From Marinobacter sediminum (lineage in GTDB: Bacteria; Pseudomonadota; Gammaproteobacteria; Pseudomonadales; Oleiphilaceae), in assembly GCF_023657445.1 (NCBI RefSeq), contig NZ_JAGTWY010000001.1:3100001-3164000 (forward strand): a stretch of 64,000 bases of DNA, written 5' to 3'. The notes under the pieces are model-generated. The model made no database searches and was not told where the DNA came from. It saw only the letters and a program-made list of their open reading frames with translations. This document shows, one piece after another, positions 8,317 to 17,416 of the stretch; position 1 is the stretch's first letter; each line of letters starts with the position of its first letter. A program made the translations under genes and the position numbers.

Positions 8317-9489
8317 CTAGGCTTCTCCCACGAAGGCTCGACTTTGAAGAGACAGAAACAGGGAATTCAGCTCCCCCAAATGATCTAGATAACGCTGCCT
8401 TTCCCGGAGAATTCGCTTTGCAACGCCAACAAACCTAGTCTGTAGCTCCAATGGAGGCAGGTACATGTCAATTTTGACCATCCTCTTCAGTCCGAGATCT
8501 CGGTTTGCAATTCCGTGAGTGTATTTTTGAGATTGCTGGTAGCAATATTCTGTATTCAGCATAGCCTCTAACCACATTGGGTGTACCAGGTTGGTTAACG
8601 GCCGAAGTAACGCAACATGAACCCATATCGCAAAAGGCTCAGGAGTTGTGACAGTGGCGGCGACCCCTGTTGTCCCGCCTTTCGTGTAGAGAATGTCGCC
8701 TTCTTGGGGCCTGCATTTTTTCCATTGACGCTGGGCTTCTTCCTGAGAGACGTGTTTGAGGTCTTCCCAGATTATTTTACCGGGTCTAACGTGTCGCGCT
8801 GAAAGGAATGGAATCCCTTCTTCCGAATACTCCGGGCTGACATGAGGGCCGTCTTTTGCGAACTCAACTACATCTCCTAAGACACACCTGTCCCACTGGG
8901 ACTCGCAACTTGCCGGATCGCCAAACATATCCAGAAAGGTGGATTGCAGGAGCGATTCGAGTTGGGCGAGGGACTCGCGGCGCTTGGCCCGCAGAGCATC
9001 CGCCGCATCCAGAATTTCAGCAATGCGCTTTTGTTCTTCCAGGGGAGGAACTGGAATGGGTGATCCCTTAACTTTCTTGTCAGAAACCGCAGGGTAATTG
9101 GCGCCCGAGGCCACATCGACCATCCTTTGGATGAAGGCTGGAGACTTCACCCAATGGAAGAGGTAATTCGTATCCAGACTATCTGGATTAGGCCTCAATA
9201 CACAGAACCCCGTAGATGCAGTTGCTCCGGTATGACGGCCCTCAACTTTAGCAACACCATTCAAATTAGGACGGACCGTCGATACTAGAACATCCCCTTC
9301 TTTTACAATTTGCCTAGCCCGGCTGGGCGCTTCTGAGCATGGGATAACCTCAGTCGCGGAAATAACCTTTGCATCCTTGTCCACTGAGGAAAGATCAATG
9401 TACTCAAAGTCATCCTGGCCCTTGTAAGCTGGATTCCAAGTTTCACATTTGCTGACGAGATCGCCTATTGCCTTAAGCATTGAACTCAT
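8317..9489 (-). CDS. hsdS: Type I restriction enzyme, S (specificity) subunit
   Basis: A 390-residue DNA-recognition subunit with two target recognition domains. Each is followed by a conserved helical spacer: residues about 150-195 (PVPPLEEQKRIAEILDAADAL) and the C-terminal helix (LPPLELQTRFVGVAKRIL). It fixes the bipartite sequence that HsdM methylates and HsdR polices. The start at 9489 overlaps the hsdM stop by 4 bases; an in-frame ATG at 9480 is also possible. The recognition sequence cannot be deduced by eye. Confidence 0.94.
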   Translation of the reverse strand: MSSMLKAIGDLVSKCETWNPAYKGQDDFEYIDLSSVDKDAKVISATEVIPCSEAPSRARQIVKEGDVLVSTVRPNLNGVAKVEGRHTGATASTGFCVLRPNPDSLDTNYLFHWVKSPAFIQRMVDVASGANYPAVSDKKVKGSPIPVPPLEEQKRIAEILDAADALRAKRRESLAQLESLLQSTFLDMFGDPASCESQWDRCVLGDVVEFAKDGPHVSPEYSEEGIPFLSARHVRPGKIIWEDLKHVSQEEAQRQWKKCRPQEGDILYTKGGTTGVAATVTTPEPFAIWVHVALLRPLTNLVHPMWLEAMLNTEYCYQQSQKYTHGIANRDLGLKRMVKIDMYLPPLELQTRFVGVAKRILRERQRYLDHLGELNSLFLSLQSRAFVGEA

Positions 9490-10970
9490 CTCAGCAGCGC
9501 CTCTAACTCTTTACGGCCTTCAGATATTTCCTCTTCTAACTTCGCCAACCGCTCCAGAATCACCCCCGGCGGATCATATTCCACCGACTCGTACTCCACT
9601 TCCGTGTAGCGGTTGATCGACAGGTCATAGTCGTTGCCAGCAATTTCTTCGCGGGGCACCAGAAAACTTTGCTCGGTGCGCTTGCGCCCCTCTTCGTTTG
9701 CTCGGTTTTGCCAGCGGGCCAGCAGATCAGGCAGGTCAGTTTTATCTGCCTGCGGGGTGCGCTTGTCATCCAGGGAGAAGCCGTCCGCCTGCATGTTGTA
9801 GAACCAGACGTTGTCCGTGCCTCCGGAATTGGTTTTGGTGAAAAAAAGGATGGCGGTAGAGACGCCTGCATAAGGTTTGAATACTCCAGACGGCATGGCC
9901 ACAACGGCATCCAACTTATGCTCCTCCACCAGCATTTTCCGAATGCTTTTATGGGCCTTGGAAGAACCGAACAGCACCCCGTCCGGCACGATGACCGCTG
10001 CGCGGCCGCCGGTTTTCAACAGGCGTAGGAACAAAGCGATAAACAGCAGTTCGGTCTTTTTCGTCTTTACCGTTTGCAGTAAATCTTTCGCGGTGGACTC
10101 GTAATCGAGGCTGCCGGCAAAGGGCGGATTCGCAAGTATCAACGAGTACTTTTCTTCATCCGCGTCATCCGCCTGGGCCAGAGAATCCTTGTAGTTGATA
10201 TCCGGGTTCTCCACGCCGTGCAGCAGCATGTTCATGCTGCCGATTCGCAGCATGGTGGTGTCGAAGTCGTAGCCGTGGAAGGTGGATTCGTTGAACCGGT
10301 GGCGGGCATCCTCATCCTTGTAGATGGCTTCGCTGTGGTGCTGCTGGATGTATTCGGAGGCGGCCACCAGAAAACCCGCCGTGCCGCAGGCCGGGTCGCA
10401 GATCACGTCCTTGGGTGTGGGTGCCGTCATATCCACCATCAGTTTGATGATGTGGCGCGGGGTGCGGAACTGGCCGTTCTGACCTGCGCTGGCGATTTTG
10501 CCCAGCATATATTCGTAAAGGTCGCCCTTGGTGTCGGCGTCGGACATGTCGATGCTGTCGAGCTGGTCCACCACGTTCGCCAGCAGCTGAGGTTTCGGCA
10601 TGAGGAACAGCGCGTCTTTCATGTGGTGGGTGTAGGTGCTACCACCCTCGCCATCGTCTTCACCTTTGTTACCCAGGGTTTTGATAAACGGGAAGACCTC
10701 GTCCTTTACCGTATTGAACATGCTCTCCGGCGCGGCGTCTTTGAAGCGGGACCAGCGCAGGTGGTCCTGATCGCTGGCGAAGACCGGCTCTTCAATTGCC
10801 TGGCCAAGGCGCTGGGCCTTGCGCTCCTTAAGCGTGTGCAACTCGTCCAGGCGCTTGATGAACAGCAGATAGGTGAGCTGTTCCACCACGGAAATGGGGT
10901 TTGAAATGCCGCCGGACCACATAGTGTCCCAGATTTTGTCGATTTTGGATTTTAGTTCGCCGGTGATCAT
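9486..10970 (-). CDS. hsdM: Type I restriction enzyme, M (N6-adenine methyltransferase) subunit
   Basis: A 494-residue methyltransferase with the HsdM N-terminal helical domain (residues 1-140, beginning KSKIDKIWDTMWSGG), the SAM-binding motif DPACGTAGFL, and the catalytic NPPF motif (ANPPFAG), followed by a C-terminal helix for binding HsdS. Length and motifs are standard. It transcribes with hsdS and hsdR and begins 59 bases after the DUF4268-type gene upstream, so it is probably co-transcribed with the toxin-antitoxin genes. Confidence 0.95.
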   Translation of the reverse strand: MITGELKSKIDKIWDTMWSGGISNPISVVEQLTYLLFIKRLDELHTLKERKAQRLGQAIEEPVFASDQDHLRWSRFKDAAPESMFNTVKDEVFPFIKTLGNKGEDDGEGGSTYTHHMKDALFLMPKPQLLANVVDQLDSIDMSDADTKGDLYEYMLGKIASAGQNGQFRTPRHIIKLMVDMTAPTPKDVICDPACGTAGFLVAASEYIQQHHSEAIYKDEDARHRFNESTFHGYDFDTTMLRIGSMNMLLHGVENPDINYKDSLAQADDADEEKYSLILANPPFAGSLDYESTAKDLLQTVKTKKTELLFIALFLRLLKTGGRAAVIVPDGVLFGSSKAHKSIRKMLVEEHKLDAVVAMPSGVFKPYAGVSTAILFFTKTNSGGTDNVWFYNMQADGFSLDDKRTPQADKTDLPDLLARWQNRANEEGRKRTEQSFLVPREEIAGNDYDLSINRYTEVEYESVEYDPPGVILERLAKLEEEISEGRKELEALLR

Positions 10971-11029
10971 GACTGCGTTGGTTCTCTTTGGATGTGAAAA
11001 TACTGGGGTATCAGTGCCGGTGCTTGAAT

Positions 11030-12175
11030 TCAGCCAGCTCTCGTTTTTAAGGCAGCGCCAGCGTCTTTAAGCGGTTTTCTCAATGTTTTCTCAAATCGGA
11101 CGATGTGCTCCACCAGCCAATCAATCATGGCAGGCCAGTTGTCCTCATCGTAACCGTCCACTGCTTTCGCGTATTGAATTCGGCAGGCTTTTCGCTCGGG
11201 CAGATCCGCCCAGATAAGCGGCTGACCAAATTCAGCCTCGATATCTGCTTTACGCTCTTTCATGAACTCGAACATGAACGTATTTTCGTCGGCGTCTGCA
11301 CGCTGGAAGGTCAGTTCCACCCGGATTTCTTTCTTGGCAAAGATCAAAACGTAGCTCACTGAGGAGATACCGGTTGACGCAGATAGCCAGTGGTCCTTTC
11401 CGGGGTTGATGTTGTCGTACAGGGAGCATTCGCTGTGTTTTATTTTTTCTAGCGCTTGCTCCCAAAACCTTAACCTCAGCCGCTGGCTGTTTCTGAGTTC
11501 ATCCGATACGGACTTTTCCTCAGCTTCCTTCACCGCCATGCCCACCATAAAGTCGCGGGATTCGGGCGTCGGAATAATCTGTTCGACGTTCAGGAAAAGA
11601 TCGTCTCCAGAGGCGTAAGGCGTCACTTTGAAGCACTGGCAGGCGATTTCGAACTGGCTGAGCCATAACACCACATTGGTGACTTCTTTGCGGAATTTAG
11701 CCGCCACAAAGATCAGGCGTTGGGAACGGGTGCGGTTGATGCTGGCTTCTTTGAGATCCTCCACGCCAAGAAATTCAGAAAGTTTTTCTTCCGCGTTCAG
11801 CGGTTCTGAGTCGCTGGGCCTGAAATTCTGGTTGAGATACCGCTGATAGATATCAATGACCTGGGCACGGCTCAGATTCGCGCAGTAGCTGGCGTACTTC
11901 AGCGCCTGCCAGACCACATCCCGACCGGAGTCATCCAGCTTATTTTCGATAATGACCAAGTTGCCGTCCTTGTCGAGAGCGAGTAGATCAAGGCGTTCAA
12001 GGGTATCGTCGAAACCGTCGAATTCTTTCTGGATGATCAGAAGCTCTTCGCCGAAGGCTTCGGGAGCGTTTTCGAGCCATTCCTGCAAGTGATTTCGCTC
12101 GGAGATTTTGAGTTCTGAGAAGCGTTTTACCGCCAGTGGTGTTATGCGGTTGGCTTCTGAGTCAATTCTGTACAT
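11030..12175 (-). CDS. DUF4268-type protein with PD-(D/E)XK nuclease-like domain
   Basis: A 381-residue protein. The N-terminal third (residues 1-130) resembles NucS/RecB-like nucleases: RLDLLALDKDGNLVIIENK supplies a D...E-x-K signature. The C-terminal half (about 210-365) resembles DUF4268, found in proteins near restriction systems. A role in DNA cleavage or in modulating restriction is inferred only from domain type and location. Start ATG 12175 has GAGGTAACGA in front and overlaps the upstream AbiEii-like gene by 14 bases, so the two are translationally coupled. Confidence 0.8.
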   Translation of the reverse strand: MYRIDSEANRITPLAVKRFSELKISERNHLQEWLENAPEAFGEELLIIQKEFDGFDDTLERLDLLALDKDGNLVIIENKLDDSGRDVVWQALKYASYCANLSRAQVIDIYQRYLNQNFRPSDSEPLNAEEKLSEFLGVEDLKEASINRTRSQRLIFVAAKFRKEVTNVVLWLSQFEIACQCFKVTPYASGDDLFLNVEQIIPTPESRDFMVGMAVKEAEEKSVSDELRNSQRLRLRFWEQALEKIKHSECSLYDNINPGKDHWLSASTGISSVSYVLIFAKKEIRVELTFQRADADENTFMFEFMKERKADIEAEFGQPLIWADLPERKACRIQYAKAVDGYDEDNWPAMIDWLVEHIVRFEKTLRKPLKDAGAALKTRAG

Positions 12176-13013
12176 TCGTTACCTCTGAGCCAAAAAGTCC
12201 ACCAATAAACGCTGACACGATTTCTTCGGTGGCATCGCCGCACGCGTTGCCCGAATCCCTTGTCAGGTTGGCAATCAGATCCTTATTGAGCAAGCGTCGC
12301 AGGACTTTCATCGTTGATTCACTGGCAATCTGTTCTGTTTCCTTTCCAAGCAACTGAGCGCCCGCAAGTCTCGTATCCCAGCCGTGGGCCTCAAGAATGC
12401 TTTCATGCTGTTCGAAAAGCCGATCCATCTGGCCAGGAATATTTTCATAGTTGGATGCCAGATAAGCGATATCGGCCGCGTCTTTGCGTCTTGTTTGCGC
12501 ATCTCTCTCTGACCAGGCGACCAGTTTCAGAAGGGCCAACCCCTGGGGGCTGGCGACAGGCAATTCCAGCTCTGGCTCTGCTGCTATCGTCAACCAGTCG
12601 GCGTTATCCAGTGCATCCTGGAAACCGACCACGCTCATCTGCACATCCCCAGAAGGCGGCCATTGAATAACTGAATCATCACTTTCAACAGCTCCAAAAG
12701 GAAGAATGTCGATCGGTGCGCCGTTCGGGCCGTGCAAACGATGAGGGAGATCGGTTTTGGTATAACCTTGGCGAATCAGACTGTCGCGGATGCGTTCAAA
12801 ATCAGTCCAATCCGGGACCTGAACGGCGAGATCGATATCCATTGTTGCCCGTTGAATGGGTGCTCCATAGGCGTGATGCATTACCAGATCACGGGCGGAG
12901 GCGCCGACAATGATGAAAGGCACATCCTGATCCACGGCAACACGCTTGATGGCTCCGTAGGTGTCCAATTGAATCGGATCAATATTCTTGGATTCGATTT
13001 TTAATCTGGGCAT
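12162..13013 (-). CDS. AbiEii-like nucleotidyltransferase toxin
   Basis: A 283-residue protein of the minimal nucleotidyltransferase class. It carries GASARDL (residues about 37-43), the paired acidic motif TMDIDLAV, and a third acidic position in PIDILPFG, matching the GS...DxD...D layout of AbiEii/MenT toxins, which modify tRNA or other substrates. It starts inside the end of the upstream AbiEi-like gene (35-base overlap) and ends inside the DUF4268 gene, consistent with a coupled toxin-antitoxin pair. It could instead serve the restriction system, but the pairing argues for a type IV-like toxin. Confidence 0.8.
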   Translation of the reverse strand: MPRLKIESKNIDPIQLDTYGAIKRVAVDQDVPFIIVGASARDLVMHHAYGAPIQRATMDIDLAVQVPDWTDFERIRDSLIRQGYTKTDLPHRLHGPNGAPIDILPFGAVESDDSVIQWPPSGDVQMSVVGFQDALDNADWLTIAAEPELELPVASPQGLALLKLVAWSERDAQTRRKDAADIAYLASNYENIPGQMDRLFEQHESILEAHGWDTRLAGAQLLGKETEQIASESTMKVLRRLLNKDLIANLTRDSGNACGDATEEIVSAFIGGLFGSEVTNVQN

Positions 13014-14034
13014 AAAGCCGCTCCGCTGCTTCCAGGTTACGAGGGTCGCCGGTCATCAGGAGGTCAGCATAGACAAGAAAATCTGGGGCAATCCCAAGAG
13101 TTTGGTTTACGTTGAGTGAATCATCGAGCCAGAATTTCTCGTTGATCTGCAATGTCTCGGACGTATTGGGTGAGTTGTCCGGGCTTTTACGAAGCCTATA
13201 CTCCATTACCAAGTTTTTCAGTTTTTCTCGGGGCAGATAAATAGTCCCCTGAGCAGGCGACAGATAGTTGCCCAGTCGAGAGACGGCAACTTCCCCGCCC
13301 CAACACCCACCCAGAAGCTCCGGCCGGATGTTCTTCCACGGCATCGCAGATGTTGCCTGAAATAGCCCCATGTCCAACTCGGGTAGCAGTTTTTCCGGGT
13401 AAGACTCGGCCCAGCGATCAAGCAGTCCCATAGGGTTCTCAAGTGACCTTACGCCCTTCTTTCCATGTTCTCGGACATAGCCCTTGTCTTTCAGGTCATT
13501 CAGAACCCAGCCAATGGCACCAAGGGAAACACCGCTAACTTCTGCCATTCTTCGGTAGGTTTCACCGACCAGATGAGTGTCCGTTAGAAAACTGAAAATC
13601 AGCTTTAAACCAGATGAATTGAAGGCTCGGGAGGTTTTCCTTGGTGATGCATGGACCGGCGTTTTGCGATTACCTTTTACAAAGACGAAGAATGTCTTTT
13701 CGTTCAGATAGGCATTGCCGGCGGCGTCAATGAACTGTGCGCCGGCTTCTCGAAGACGGTCTGCCATATTCGGGTTTACGTAATCAGCGACCAGCAATGC
13801 GGGCGGCGGCATTCGTCGTAGCTGAGCGACAATAGTGCCTATATTCGCCTGCTGCGCCCAGCGCTTCAGCTCAACGCTGTACTGGATACCCGTATCGCCC
13901 AGTTCAAGAATGAAGCCATCAGAGTAAGGCATCACTTCACTCTCGACAGTAGGGTGTAACTCTAAACCTGTTTCTTGATGGAACGCGCGGATTGCCTGGC
14001 TTAGAAATTCGCGCTCGTTGATTGGTGGTTTCAT
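12979..14034 (-). CDS. AbiEi-like antitoxin and probable autorepressor
   Basis: A 351-residue protein matching the large AbiEi-family antitoxins of type IV toxin-antitoxin systems. An N-terminal alpha/beta domain (about 20-130) is followed by a winged-helix region (about 150-210, with ETYRRMAEVSGVSLGAIGWVLNDL as the HTH) and a C-terminal domain that should neutralise AbiEii. Start ATG 14034 is chosen over TTG 14088 because GGAG lies 5 bases upstream and because the longer form would run through the palindromic operator at 14069-14087. It is the first gene of the seven-gene minus-strand operon. Confidence 0.8.
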   Translation of the reverse strand: MKPPINEREFLSQAIRAFHQETGLELHPTVESEVMPYSDGFILELGDTGIQYSVELKRWAQQANIGTIVAQLRRMPPPALLVADYVNPNMADRLREAGAQFIDAAGNAYLNEKTFFVFVKGNRKTPVHASPRKTSRAFNSSGLKLIFSFLTDTHLVGETYRRMAEVSGVSLGAIGWVLNDLKDKGYVREHGKKGVRSLENPMGLLDRWAESYPEKLLPELDMGLFQATSAMPWKNIRPELLGGCWGGEVAVSRLGNYLSPAQGTIYLPREKLKNLVMEYRLRKSPDNSPNTSETLQINEKFWLDDSLNVNQTLGIAPDFLVYADLLMTGDPRNLEAAERLYAQIKNRIQEY

Positions 14035-14068
14035 AGCCTCTCCAAACATTATGTTCACAAAATAGCAC

Positions 14069-14106
14069 TGTTCATTAATAATGAACAAGCCTTTTTAATG
14101 AACAAG
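14069..14106. promoter_or_regulatory. Palindromic operator of the AbiE-restriction operon
   Basis: TGTTCATTAATAATGAACA (14069-14087) is a perfect 9-base inverted repeat with one central base. Its right half TAATGAACAAG (14079-14089) recurs at 14096-14106, 17 bases on. The site lies 35 bases upstream of the chosen AbiEi start, where an autorepressor would act. AbiEi proteins are known to bind inverted repeats in their own promoters. Confidence 0.65.
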
Positions 14107-14644
14107 AGCTCAGGAGCGCTGTTGTCTGCCCTCCGGAGGAAAGGCCATAGGTTCAAATTCTTTCCGGCAGGCCATATTCTTGGAGGCTTACATGAGAACG
14201 CAGGCCTTTTTTGTTGACCTGTGTCCAAGTTGTGTCCACGGTTTTAAAGTCTGAACTTTTAGCGCGCTCAGTTTGGCCTTTGCATTTCATCAACTTGCAT
14301 GCCCGCTGCTCAGCAGTTCTTAGACTCGCATGTCGTGCCGAACCACGATTCGTGGCTGGTTAATTCGACAGACCTCCGCCTTGCAATGAACGCGGTCGTG
14401 GATGTCCTCTATCATCAATCAAACTTTCGGAAATTATCTGATTATTTTTTCGATCAGACAGGCAAAACTAACTGATCCTCCGCAGCTGTTGTCCCTCTTT
14501 TTTGAGCCATTAAGGACCTGTAACCCTTTTTCTGTTAGCAGTTACAGCAATATCCGCTATGATGCTTGGAGAGTGTCAAATAATCTGTAAAATGAACGTC
14601 CCAAAATGTTGTGACAAGCACTGCATTAAATTGAGGGGAGGGTT
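14107..14644. other. Divergent intergenic region, no gene found
   Basis: About 540 bases between the AbiE-restriction operon and the TIGR04255-like gene. It must hold both promoters. A stretch at 14130-14176 vaguely resembles the 3' end of a tRNA (GTTCAAATTC then an end in GCAGGCCA) but its arm does not pair well. Two TGTGTCCA copies sit near 14220-14240. No open frame with a ribosome site was seen. Confidence 0.5.
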
Positions 14645-15571
14645 GTGAAAAAAATTCTTAAGAAAGCCCCGCTGGTGCATACCGTCATACATCTGGAGAT
14701 TTCACGCTGCCCAGCGCTTAAACTCAGCGACCCCCAGATAGAAGACGCCATACAGAGTCGTATGATCGACCTCGGCTTCCAAGACTATATTAGGAGCGAG
14801 CATCGAGTACTGGAGATTAGCGCCCAGTTTAATCCAGGCAATCAGACCGCCTCCCCCAAGGAATTGATTACTCCACGGCGTGTATTTCGATCAGCTTCGC
14901 AAAGGGAACTCGTGGAAGTCTCAGAGAACGCTATAATTCTCAAGACAGCAAACTACAGCACCTTCGAAGAGCTAAAAGATGAGTATTTTGATATACTTAC
15001 TGCTTTTCTCGAAGTCGTCGATCAAACGAAGAAAGTACTTATTAAGAGAATTGGGCTACGCTACGTCGATGTAATCGCGCCAGCACCCGGGTCAAAACTT
15101 TCTGACTACATTCAAGAAGGGATGCTGCCCGCCAGATTAGGTATGCTCCCAGGCGCCCGAAAACTGCAAGGCTTGATGATGTCCCGCTCCCAAACCGCAC
15201 TCGGTAGCGAAATGACTGTAGGGTTCGAAGAAATTCCGCCTCAAGAAGGCCAAGTTAGAAAGGTTCTGCCCAATAACCTGCTGGAACCGGACAACAATTG
15301 CACACTCAAAATTGCAGGTCAGACTTGGTGGGCGCATATGGATGCCGACACTTACGGCATTTTGGACATTGACCACGTGCACTTTTTCCAAGATAACCCT
15401 GCAATGAGCTTGGAACTTGTCAAAGAGAAGCTAAGCTCACTCTACAACGCCACCAGCAATGTATTTTGGAGTTCCATTACGGCTACTGCAAAACGTGAAT
15501 GGGGCGAAACTCAGATTGAAGAGGATAAGAAAAATGACATGGTCGTCAGGACAACCTCAACCAATCAATAG
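14645..15571 (+). CDS. TIGR04255-like protein, first gene of a three-gene module
   Basis: A 308-residue cytoplasmic protein matching, from memory, the sporadically distributed TIGR04255 family. Typical parts are the N-terminal APLVHTVIHLEIS strand, the central RIGLRYVDVI and the C-terminal LKEKLSSLYNATSNVFWSSIT-like helix. Family function is unknown; members turn up in islands. The GTG start follows a strong GAGGGGAGG site, so high expression is likely. The next gene starts inside its end (38-base overlap), pointing to an obligate partnership with the HTH protein and the QDCD protein downstream. Confidence 0.75.
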   Translation: MKKILKKAPLVHTVIHLEISRCPALKLSDPQIEDAIQSRMIDLGFQDYIRSEHRVLEISAQFNPGNQTASPKELITPRRVFRSASQRELVEVSENAIILKTANYSTFEELKDEYFDILTAFLEVVDQTKKVLIKRIGLRYVDVIAPAPGSKLSDYIQEGMLPARLGMLPGARKLQGLMMSRSQTALGSEMTVGFEEIPPQEGQVRKVLPNNLLEPDNNCTLKIAGQTWWAHMDADTYGILDIDHVHFFQDNPAMSLELVKEKLSSLYNATSNVFWSSITATAKREWGETQIEEDKKNDMVVRTTSTNQ

Positions 15572-16181
15572 GTCATACGAAACATACTCAAACGCATGTA
15601 CAGCATTGAACCAAATTGAAACCCAAGATCAGAATCGCTTTTTAGAACTTGAGCAGCTTGGTTTTTTCGGAACAGGTGCCCGCGTCGGACGCCACGTTAT
15701 ATTTCCGCATTCGGGTGCTCGTATTATTCAGTCCAACGAGTCAAATGAACCAGCGAAAGAGACTAAAGCTGAAAGTTCAGTTGGGATTACTGACGTAATT
15801 GCCGATCTAAAACTAAGCCTAGGGTTACCCACCAAAGACATTGCTGCGATTCTCCAGGTATCGCGACAGACCCTTTACGCTTACCAAAAGAGCGCAGAAG
15901 CTCAGAATACGATGAACAAAAGCACTAAAGAGCGCTCCATGGAGGTGTATGCCCTCATCAAGTCTGTAAATCAAATACTCCCCAAGAGCCCAGGCCCGTT
16001 AGCTAAAAATGTATTGGGGCCAAATGGTAAATCCCTGTTTGATTTGCTATCCAGCAGCACACTTGATGGAAGAGCGATTGAAAATATGGCAAGGGAGTTA
16101 GCAGACAGAATGACAAAGTCGGAGGCTAAGAACAGTCACCTTTACTCTCAGACTTTGAACGAACTCACCTCCTCGACCTAA
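15534..16181 (+). CDS. HTH protein, second gene of the module
   Basis: A 215-residue protein with a helix-turn-helix at about residues 85-112 (LSLGLPTKDIAAILQVSRQTLYAYQ), then a long helical C-terminal region. The N-terminal part (FLELEQLGFFGTGARVGRHVIF) is not recognised. The start at 15534 is preferred because GAGG lies about 9 bases upstream; an upstream in-frame ATG at 15459 would lie deep in the previous gene. It could regulate the module or act as a DNA-binding partner of the first gene. Confidence 0.7.
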   Translation: MTWSSGQPQPINRSYETYSNACTALNQIETQDQNRFLELEQLGFFGTGARVGRHVIFPHSGARIIQSNESNEPAKETKAESSVGITDVIADLKLSLGLPTKDIAAILQVSRQTLYAYQKSAEAQNTMNKSTKERSMEVYALIKSVNQILPKSPGPLAKNVLGPNGKSLFDLLSSSTLDGRAIENMARELADRMTKSEAKNSHLYSQTLNELTSST

Positions 16182-16187
16182 AGCCCT

Positions 16188-17051
16188 ATGCCCTCAAATG
16201 GTCAAAAACTTTTGCACGACTTGGGACTTCGCCAAGGGTGCTATTTTCCTGCTTCTACGATTGACGAGGAGTCGCGAAAGTACTGGATCACCAGTAGACC
16301 TGATGAAAAACGTCGTGAGTGGAAAAAAAACAATCGGATCACGGACAAAGACATACTGGTAGTGATTTCTCAGGACTGTGATATCGCCTGCGGTAATGAT
16401 AATACTGATCCCCTGGTTGAACTCGCAGTTTGCACGCCAATTAAGGCGCCTCACTCTGGCAGCACATTCGCGTACAGTGCACGGAAAATTCACTTTGAGA
16501 TCGAGGAAGGTTGTTGGTTTGAGGCCAAAGTAAGCAACCTTGTTCACGTTGCCAAGGACGTCCTATGGGAAATCATTTCTCAAGCGGATATTAGGGAGCT
16601 ACCTGATCTTACGAAGAGAACCCTGCCCCACTGGAGGGCCTTAAGGTATCGCAGGACAGCCCTACCAGATGCCTTCAATGCCATATTCAATGACCTCTCA
16701 GGCGAGTTCACACAGCAGCTAGATCAAATTGGTCAGAATTTTGTGAGAGCGGTATACGTCAGGCTTAATTCCTACCATGAAGAAACCTCTTACGAATTTG
16801 AACTGTTTGCGCTGCTAGAAGCTGATACGCCCAATGAAAAAGTGGCAGCTGCCATAGACGTTGTTGAAGGGTTTATATATCAACTCGAAGATGCTGGAAT
16901 TGGCAGTGCGATCGATAACGGCGACGTTCTCTTTGCAGCTAGGGCGGACCAAATAACCGTCCAACACCTATTGAGTTTCGTTCGAATTAACTTTGACAAC
17001 ATCTCACTGGAAAGTGGTGATGATGATGTTGAAGTAGAGACTGGCGCTTAA
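16188..17051 (+). CDS. QDCD-motif protein, third gene of the module
   Basis: A 287-residue cytoplasmic protein beginning 6 bases after the HTH gene. The only striking motif is VVISQDCDIACG near residues 57-68, with a second conserved-looking patch at RALRYRRTALPDAFN. I recall SQDCD-type motifs in island proteins of unknown function; the Cys and Asp pair might form an active or metal site, but this is speculation. The C-terminus is acidic (SGDDDVEVETGA). There is no clear ribosome site, so it probably relies on coupling to the gene upstream. Confidence 0.65.
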   Translation: MPSNGQKLLHDLGLRQGCYFPASTIDEESRKYWITSRPDEKRREWKKNNRITDKDILVVISQDCDIACGNDNTDPLVELAVCTPIKAPHSGSTFAYSARKIHFEIEEGCWFEAKVSNLVHVAKDVLWEIISQADIRELPDLTKRTLPHWRALRYRRTALPDAFNAIFNDLSGEFTQQLDQIGQNFVRAVYVRLNSYHEETSYEFELFALLEADTPNEKVAAAIDVVEGFIYQLEDAGIGSAIDNGDVLFAARADQITVQHLLSFVRINFDNISLESGDDDVEVETGA

Positions 17052-17416
17052 TTTGGCATTATTGGCCCAACTGTCCCCACGCAATGCCCCAGACCCATTA
17101 GTCCTCTGGCACACAGGCTTGGGTAGTCGTCGGGTTCTACCCCGTTACTGCGGGCTCCTCTAAAAAGACTCTGGACTTACCCCGAGTGCATTGGCCACTA
17201 GTAGTCTTTGATCATCAAACGCACCTTTTCTAATCATAGATTTCTGTACGTGATTTTGAACACACAACAATAGCAATCTGATGGGTTTTCCGAGAACTGT
17301 CCAAGCGTCCAATAAACGACCGCTTGTTTACAGTCTATCTGAATGAAGGGTAAAAACGTTCGTGCCAAAAAGGACAAAGGCTCGGAGTCGAAACTGCCAA
17401 GCCTTTGCAGGATTCA
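17052..17416. other. Convergent intergenic region, no gene found
   Basis: About 365 bases between the QDCD gene and the convergent gene at 17417-18301. No convincing open frame, repeat or strong terminator was seen. Confidence 0.5.

Noticed and set aside
14130..14176. Possible tRNA gene or tRNA 3' fragment
   Set aside because: The T arm does not pair well and no matching 5' half or anticodon arm is present, so it is not listed as a tRNA.
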